A stretch of 7,238 nucleotides of DNA, from positions 1 to 7,238 of the forward strand of contig DAOVZV010000048.1 of NCBI GenBank assembly GCA_030634925.1, written 5' to 3'. The DNA is from Sulfurovum sp. Its GTDB lineage: Bacteria; Campylobacterota; Campylobacteria; Campylobacterales; Sulfurovaceae. A program made the translations under genes and the position numbers. Below, one piece after another: positions 6,687 through 7,238 of this stretch. How positions within the stretch are numbered: position 1 is the first letter of the stretch; each line of letters opens with the position of its first letter. The notes beneath the pieces were generated by a model. It did not search any database. It had not been told where the DNA came from and saw only the letters and a program-made list of their open reading frames with translations.

Positions 6687-7238
6687 TTAATATTTATATT
6701 GAGGACTAGGGAACTCTCTAGTTTTTACCTCATCTGTATATTCTCTCAATCCTTTACGGATTAGTGATGCACCATCCATATATTGTTTGACAAATTTTGG
6801 TTTAAATGACTCAAAAAATCCAAACATATCACTCCATACAAGTACTTGACCATCTGTATCATTACCAGCACCAATACCAATTGTAGGAATAGACAATGCT
6901 TTTGTGATAGCATCTCCTGCTTCTGATTTGACACCTTCTACTACTATAGCAAAAGCTCCAGCATTTTGCAAGGCTAGGGCATCTTCTACTAGGATATCTA
7001 TATCATTTTGGTCTTTTCCTCTTATCTTGTATCCACCATCACTACGCAAAAATTGTGGCATAAGTCCTATATGACCTAGTACTGCTATACCGTTTTGGGT
7101 GAGGAGTCTAACTGTATCAGCTCTCTCTTTTCCACCTTCTATCTTGATAGCTTGTGCATCTGTCTCTTGATAGACCCTAGAGGCATTTGCTAGTGCTTGT
7201 GTGGGTGAGGTGTATGATGCAAATGGCATATCAAATAC
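6687..7238 (-). CDS. panB: 3-methyl-2-oxobutanoate hydroxymethyltransferase PanB (5' partial)
   Basis: The C-terminal 183 residues of PanB, which transfers a hydroxymethyl group from 5,10-methylene-tetrahydrofolate to 2-oxoisovalerate, giving ketopantoate, the first committed step to pantothenate and CoA. The right window edge cuts off roughly the first 80-90 residues of a protein usually 260-280 long; the frame stays open to base 7238 (V-F-D-M-P-F), so the ATG at 7227-7229 is internal. Family motifs seen: DMPFASY, AIKIEGG (substrate and metal binding region), GHIGLMPQ, GGYKIRGK, VVEGV with the catalytic Glu, IPTIGIGAG and TDGQVLVWSDMFG, and a C-terminal EYTDEVKTREFPSPQ. All agree well with known PanB. 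The gene is cytoplasmic and probably first or early in the minus-strand operon; its promoter lies outside the window. The ribosome binding site of the next gene abuts its stop codon. Confidence 0.97.
   Translation of the reverse strand, partial: VFDMPFASYTSPTQALANASRVYQETDAQAIKIEGGKERADTVRLLTQNGIAVLGHIGLMPQFLRSDGGYKIRGKDQNDIDILVEDALALQNAGAFAIVVEGVKSEAGDAITKALSIPTIGIGAGNDTDGQVLVWSDMFGFFESFKPKFVKQYMDGASLIRKGLREYTDEVKTREFPSPQYKY

Noticed and set aside
1..7238. CRISPR array, insertion sequence, tRNA or other RNA gene, phage or defence genes
   Set aside because: No spaced direct repeats, terminal inverted repeats, cloverleaf-like sequence or matching protein motifs were found; the window is filled by ordinary chromosomal genes.

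Overview
The window is low-GC (about one third G+C by eye), almost fully coding, and carries chromosomal genes typical of Campylobacterota (formerly Epsilonproteobacteria). The clearest pointers are an ArsR/ArsS-like two-component pair whose kinase has the phosphorylation motif HELKTPITKGR, and the neighbourhood panB, small lipoprotein, ruvB. AT-rich codons dominate, with ATA common for Ile and CTA for Leu. A Sulfurimonas/Sulfurovum-type organism is plausible, but the genus cannot be fixed from this sequence.

Layout: two transcription units converge near position 2385. On the plus strand (1-2379) lie the C-terminal two thirds or so of a hybrid sensor histidine kinase (end of HisKA, HATPase, degenerate REC, canonical REC, HPt, extra C-terminal helical module) and a stand-alone receiver protein, joined by a 4-base ATGA overlap. 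On the minus strand, read from the right edge, lie panB (5' end cut off by the window), a BON-domain lipoprotein, ruvB, an AI-2E-type membrane permease, an OmpR-class response regulator and its ArsS-like sensor kinase (7238 down to 2391). All minus-strand junctions are overlaps or gaps of a few bases, so these six genes look like one operon whose promoter lies outside the window. The two units end 11 bases apart with no visible terminator hairpin.

The plus-strand pair looks like a phosphorelay: kinase to internal REC to HPt, with the small receiver as a possible further acceptor. The minus-strand pair is a classical membrane sensor plus DNA-binding regulator. It shares its transcript with pantothenate synthesis, Holliday-junction migration and envelope genes, which suggests conserved gene order rather than one shared pathway.

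The most interesting point is that the OmpR-class regulator has no ATG, GTG, TTG or CTG codon between the upstream in-frame stop and the middle of its first helix. It must start at a rare ATC or ATA codon, both inside the stop region of the preceding gene, or the sequence carries a one-base change from ATG. No mobile element, CRISPR array, RNA gene or clearly new defence-type system was seen. No non-coding stretch exceeds about 12 bases.
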